Source of the DNA: an uncultured Oscillospiraceae bacterium
GTDB taxonomy: Bacteria; Bacillota; Clostridia; Oscillospirales; Oscillospiraceae
NCBI GenBank assembly: GCA_910587395.1
Contig: CAJULJ010000104.1
Coordinates: 1-7,193, forward strand
DNA length: 7,193 nt
Direction of reading: 5' to 3'
Each line of letters begins with the position of its first letter. Positions within the stretch are counted from its first letter, which is position 1. Below, piece by piece: positions 5,072 to 7,193 of this stretch. The notes beneath the pieces are model-generated. The model did no database searches, was not told the DNA's origin, and was given only the letters and a program-made list of their open reading frames with translations. The translations under genes were made by a program, and so were the position numbers.

Positions 5072-5918
5072 AAGAAGCCCCCAGTTCCTCCGCATCGGCG
5101 ATCCGGGTCAGCTTTCGGGTGGCGCGGCAGTATGCGCAGTGCTCACAGCGGCGCGGAGCCTCCTTGCCCGCTTTGATAGCCTGGAACCGGGGGACGGCAT
5201 CCTCAATCTCCGCCAGTTTGGGCGAGAGGATTTCGTCCCGGATGTGGAGCGCCCGCAGGTCCGGCTCGTCTTCCTTGGTGCCGACAGCCAGCAGGAAGGG
5301 CCACAAATGCCCCTCAACGGCCTGGTAGATGGCACCTTGAACGTCATATCCCCAGGCTTTCCAGAAGGGCACGTAGGCCCGCTCCGTGCCGTCCCAGACG
5401 TCCTCCAGGTCTCTCATGACCTTCTGATCCACGATGGCCCCATCGCAAAGCCCCATCACTGACGCCGTTTCCGGGAACCGCCGGACAATCTCCTCGCAGA
5501 TATCCCCGTCCAGCAGACTGTCGATCTTGACCTTAAAGGGCACTCCGGCAATCTCGCCGGTGCGGATGACCTGTTTCCGGCCGGACATCAGGAGGCTGTA
5601 CAGCTCGTCCGCTTCCATGCGGCTGATGATGTCGTTGGCGCGGGAGAACTCAGCCTTCAGCGTCCCGTCCCGCTTGAACAGTTCCGGGTGCTGGGCCTGG
5701 AACACGTCGAGGCTCCCCTCAAAATGGGCGTCCACATAGCTACCCACCAGCATGGCCGTGGTCGCGGCGGACCGGTATTCCCCTTTCAGTCTGGCCAGTT
5801 CCGCCGCTTCGCAGCGCATGAAGTTCTTGACCTGGGTAGAGCCCATATAGGCCATCTCAATATCAGGATCAAAGTAATTCTTCGCCGTCACCATCGGCAG
5901 GGTGCTCATCTCCGCCAT
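5052..5918 (-). CDS. RecB/Cas4-like PD-(D/E)XK exonuclease (RecE-type/DUF3799-like)
   Basis: This 288-aa protein is a likely Mg-dependent DNA exonuclease of phage recombination or end processing. Visible motifs: G59-x5-H65-x-E67 (GSYVDAHFE, the helix before the active site), D133 in VKIDSL, the D164-Q-K166 pair in IVDQKV, and the QxxxY motif Q194-GAI-Y198. Cysteines C36 near the N terminus and C258-x2-C261-x2-C264 near the C terminus match the four-Cys layout of AddB/Cas4-type nucleases that bind an iron-sulfur cluster. The frame stays open to 6188, but the stretch before 5918 is the shadow of the upstream gene. The ATG at 5918 has GAGGTG 7 nt upstream and gives the protein its expected N terminus. 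A second ATG three codons on (5909) is less well placed. The gene overlaps its upstream neighbour by 50 nt and the CHC2 gene by 20 nt. No RecT or Erf annealing partner is visible in the window; one might lie beyond it. Confidence 0.88.
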   Translation of the reverse strand: MAEMSTLPMVTAKNYFDPDIEMAYMGSTQVKNFMRCEAAELARLKGEYRSAATTAMLVGSYVDAHFEGSLDVFQAQHPELFKRDGTLKAEFSRANDIISRMEADELYSLLMSGRKQVIRTGEIAGVPFKVKIDSLLDGDICEEIVRRFPETASVMGLCDGAIVDQKVMRDLEDVWDGTERAYVPFWKAWGYDVQGAIYQAVEGHLWPFLLAVGTKEDEPDLRALHIRDEILSPKLAEIEDAVPRFQAIKAGKEAPRRCEHCAYCRATRKLTRIADAEELGASYGDAED

Positions 5919-6462
5919 GCTCGGCCACCTCACTTTCTTTGGTTTCTGCTTCCGGCTCTGCCGCTGCTGCATCTTTGCGCTTCTGGGCGCACTCTGCACA
6001 CAGCGGGACACCGTAGTTTTTTGTGGTGTAGGCCGCCAGCCACTCGACCGTCTTTCCCATGGCGGGCTGGATCGGGTTTCCGCAGTCCGTGCAGGGCGGG
6101 ACAGGCTGGCGCTGCTGGAGGCGGGGCTTATAGGGCCGGACGCGCACAGCGGAGACCACCTCTCCGAAAGCCTTGATTCCGTGCTCAATGTACAGTTGCA
6201 CTGTCACTCCCGGCCAGTCCTCGAAGTAGCCGCTCCCGGCTACTTTCTCGATGTTCTTGGACCGGGCCACATTCAGGATCATGGGCTTGTTGCCCGGCTC
6301 CTTCCAGTGGACAACCGCCTTCTTGGACTTGCCCTCGGCGGTCTGAACGGTTTCGGAGGCGTTGACCCGGTCGATGGTCAATACCTTCTCCTCGCCCTCC
6401 TGGAAGTCCCCCTCGCCGATAAAGTTGGGATCGGAGACAACCTTTTTCCAATGCGTCTTCAC
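5869..6462 (-). CDS. Phage protein of unknown function with CxxC...CxxC zinc-ribbon-like motif and acidic tail
   Basis: This 197-aa protein starts at GTG (6462), which overlaps the upstream stop as GTGA. A GGAGGTA site 8 nt upstream (6471-6477) supports this start. Residues 1-110 look like a compact beta-rich domain with alternating hydrophobic strands (KVLTIDRV, KKAVVHW, MILNVARS, VTVQLYIEHG, VVSAVRVRPY). By memory of similar phage proteins this resembles a conserved hypothetical family found near phage recombination genes; an OB-like fold is a guess. Residues 124-158 carry C124-x2-C127 and C155-x2-C158, likely one zinc site. Residues 160-197 form a low-complexity Ala/Glu/Asp tail ending EELL. 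The tail overlaps the next gene by 50 nt, so its composition is partly constrained by that gene. A single-strand-binding or nuclease-partner role is possible from context but not shown. Confidence 0.82.
   Translation of the reverse strand: MKTHWKKVVSDPNFIGEGDFQEGEEKVLTIDRVNASETVQTAEGKSKKAVVHWKEPGNKPMILNVARSKNIEKVAGSGYFEDWPGVTVQLYIEHGIKAFGEVVSAVRVRPYKPRLQQRQPVPPCTDCGNPIQPAMGKTVEWLAAYTTKNYGVPLCAECAQKRKDAAAAEPEAETKESEVAEHGGDEHPADGDGEELL
5926..5931 (-). promoter_or_regulatory. Ribosome binding site fixing the nuclease start
   Basis: Read on the minus strand this is GAGGTG, 7 nt before the ATG at 5918. It lies inside the 3' end of the preceding gene. It favours 5918 over the much longer open frame reaching 6188, which has no comparable site and translates to a Ser/Arg/Pro-rich shadow sequence. 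Confidence 0.7.
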
Positions 6463-7193
6463 AGCTCGATTACCTCCATCTCCTCAGAATCCGTTACCCT
6501 GGTGGCGATCAGCTGGAGGCCCTTGGCCTTGCACTTGGCGTAGAGCCGCTCCCGGCTTACGCTGTCCAGCCGCTCCGCGCCGTCCACCAAGATGATGCCC
6601 AGCTGCCCCGGCCGGCTGACGGTGATGTCCACACACAACTCCAGGAGTTCGCCGTCGCTCAGGTTGCTGATGGGCAGACCATGGATCAGCGGCACACCGT
6701 CCTTCACCGTCAGGCCCTCCACGGGGATGGTAGCCTGGGCCAGGATCGTCGCCGGGAGTTCCCGCGCCAACTCGATTTTGTCGGTAAGCGCCTGAGACTT
6801 TTCGGTCAACTCGTCCAGTTCCGTCTGCATATCCCGCATCCGGCGGTACTCGTTCAGGTGGCCCCGCATCTGCTCCGCCTCATCCAGTTCGGCGGACAGT
6901 GCGGAGGTATCCTGAACCTCCTGCCCAGCGTACTGGTCGGCCACACCAACGTCCCGCTCCAGCTTGGCCAGCGACTCGTTGAACCGCGCGTTCTCCAGTT
7001 CCTCCCGCTCCCTCTGCCGCTGGGCGAGACCGTCTAACTTCTCCCTTGCGGCGGCAAGCTGGGCCTCCAGCCGCTGGATGTCGCCGGTGATGCTCTCCCT
7101 CTGGGCAGAGATGTCCTGCGCAACGGCGGCGAGTTGGATGTCCCGCTCCGCCTCCAAGCCCCGCTTCTTAGCCTCGAAGCCCTCCCGGAACGC
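6459..7193 (-). CDS. Rad50/SbcC-like phage ATPase, C-terminal part (partial at the right edge)
   Basis: The frame is open to the window edge, giving 244 visible codons, so the TTG at 7157 is probably an internal leucine and not the start. The visible part begins with roughly 140 residues of Gln/Glu/Arg/Leu-rich heptad-like sequence, a likely coiled coil. It ends in an ABC/SMC-type ATPase half: an LSDGE signature at visible residues 178-182 (compare LSGGE), then a hydrophobic strand IILVDGAE with the Walker B Asp at about residue 204, and a last strand LIATRVTDSEEMEVIEL. The N-terminal Walker A half must lie to the right of the window. Family knowledge: such proteins occur in phage recombination modules beside RecE/RecB-type nucleases and resemble SbcC/Rad50/RecN in using ATP to act on DNA ends. 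The residue after the Walker B Asp is Gly, with Glu two further on, unlike the canonical DE. The gene overlaps the next by GTGA, indicating translational coupling. The ATPase call is fairly safe; its exact subfamily and role are inferred. Confidence 0.8.
   Translation of the reverse strand, partial: AFREGFEAKKRGLEAERDIQLAAVAQDISAQRESITGDIQRLEAQLAAAREKLDGLAQRQREREELENARFNESLAKLERDVGVADQYAGQEVQDTSALSAELDEAEQMRGHLNEYRRMRDMQTELDELTEKSQALTDKIELARELPATILAQATIPVEGLTVKDGVPLIHGLPISNLSDGELLELCVDITVSRPGQLGIILVDGAERLDSVSRERLYAKCKAKGLQLIATRVTDSEEMEVIEL

Noticed and set aside
5919..6188. 90-residue N-terminal extension of the nuclease frame
   Set aside because: It is Ser/Arg/Pro-rich shadow sequence of the upstream 197-aa gene. 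The ATG at 5918 has a good ribosome binding site and gives the normal family N terminus.

Overview
The window looks like part of the DNA replication and recombination module of a temperate tailed phage (a prophage or free phage of a Clostridia-type Firmicute). Three things suggest this. All recognisable genes lie on the minus strand and are packed with short overlaps. Almost every start has a strong GGAGG(TGA)-type ribosome binding site. The gene set is typical of phages: a Rad50/SbcC-like ATPase, a RecB-like PD-(D/E)XK nuclease, a CHC2 primase zinc-finger protein, a DUF927 helicase, a DEAH helicase, a small zinc-finger protein and a VRR-Nuc nuclease. The GC-rich coding DNA would fit a gut Oscillospiraceae-type host, but that is an inference from style. 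No integrase, structural gene, tRNA, rRNA, CRISPR array or insertion sequence is visible.

Reading in the direction of transcription (right to left): the 3' part of the ATPase gene (7193-6459) joins through a GTGA overlap to a 197-aa protein of unknown function with a zinc-ribbon-like Cys pattern and an acidic tail (6462-5869). The 288-aa nuclease follows (5918-5052, overlapping by 50 nt). The CHC2 zinc-finger protein (5071-4454) overlaps it by 20 nt and overlaps the DUF927 helicase (4506-2614) by 53 nt. A gap of 332 bp follows, the only long non-coding stretch. It is visibly more AT-rich, has homopolymer T/A runs, and carries a cluster of TGTGGGAC-type boxes, including a long inverted repeat of paired boxes. 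After the gap come the SF2 helicase (2281-755), a 69-aa zinc-finger protein (737-528), the VRR-Nuc protein (531-157) and the first 53 codons of an unrecognised gene (160-1), the last two joined by ATGA overlaps.

A working model is that the CHC2 and DUF927 proteins act as a separated primase/helicase pair for phage replication. The DEAH helicase, the two PD-(D/E)XK-type nucleases and the SMC-like ATPase would process forks, ends or recombination intermediates. The box-rich gap between the DUF927 and DEAH helicase genes is the best candidate for a replication origin or regulatory RNA/operator, and is the most interesting unexplained structure here. Function calls rest on motifs read by eye, with no database search.
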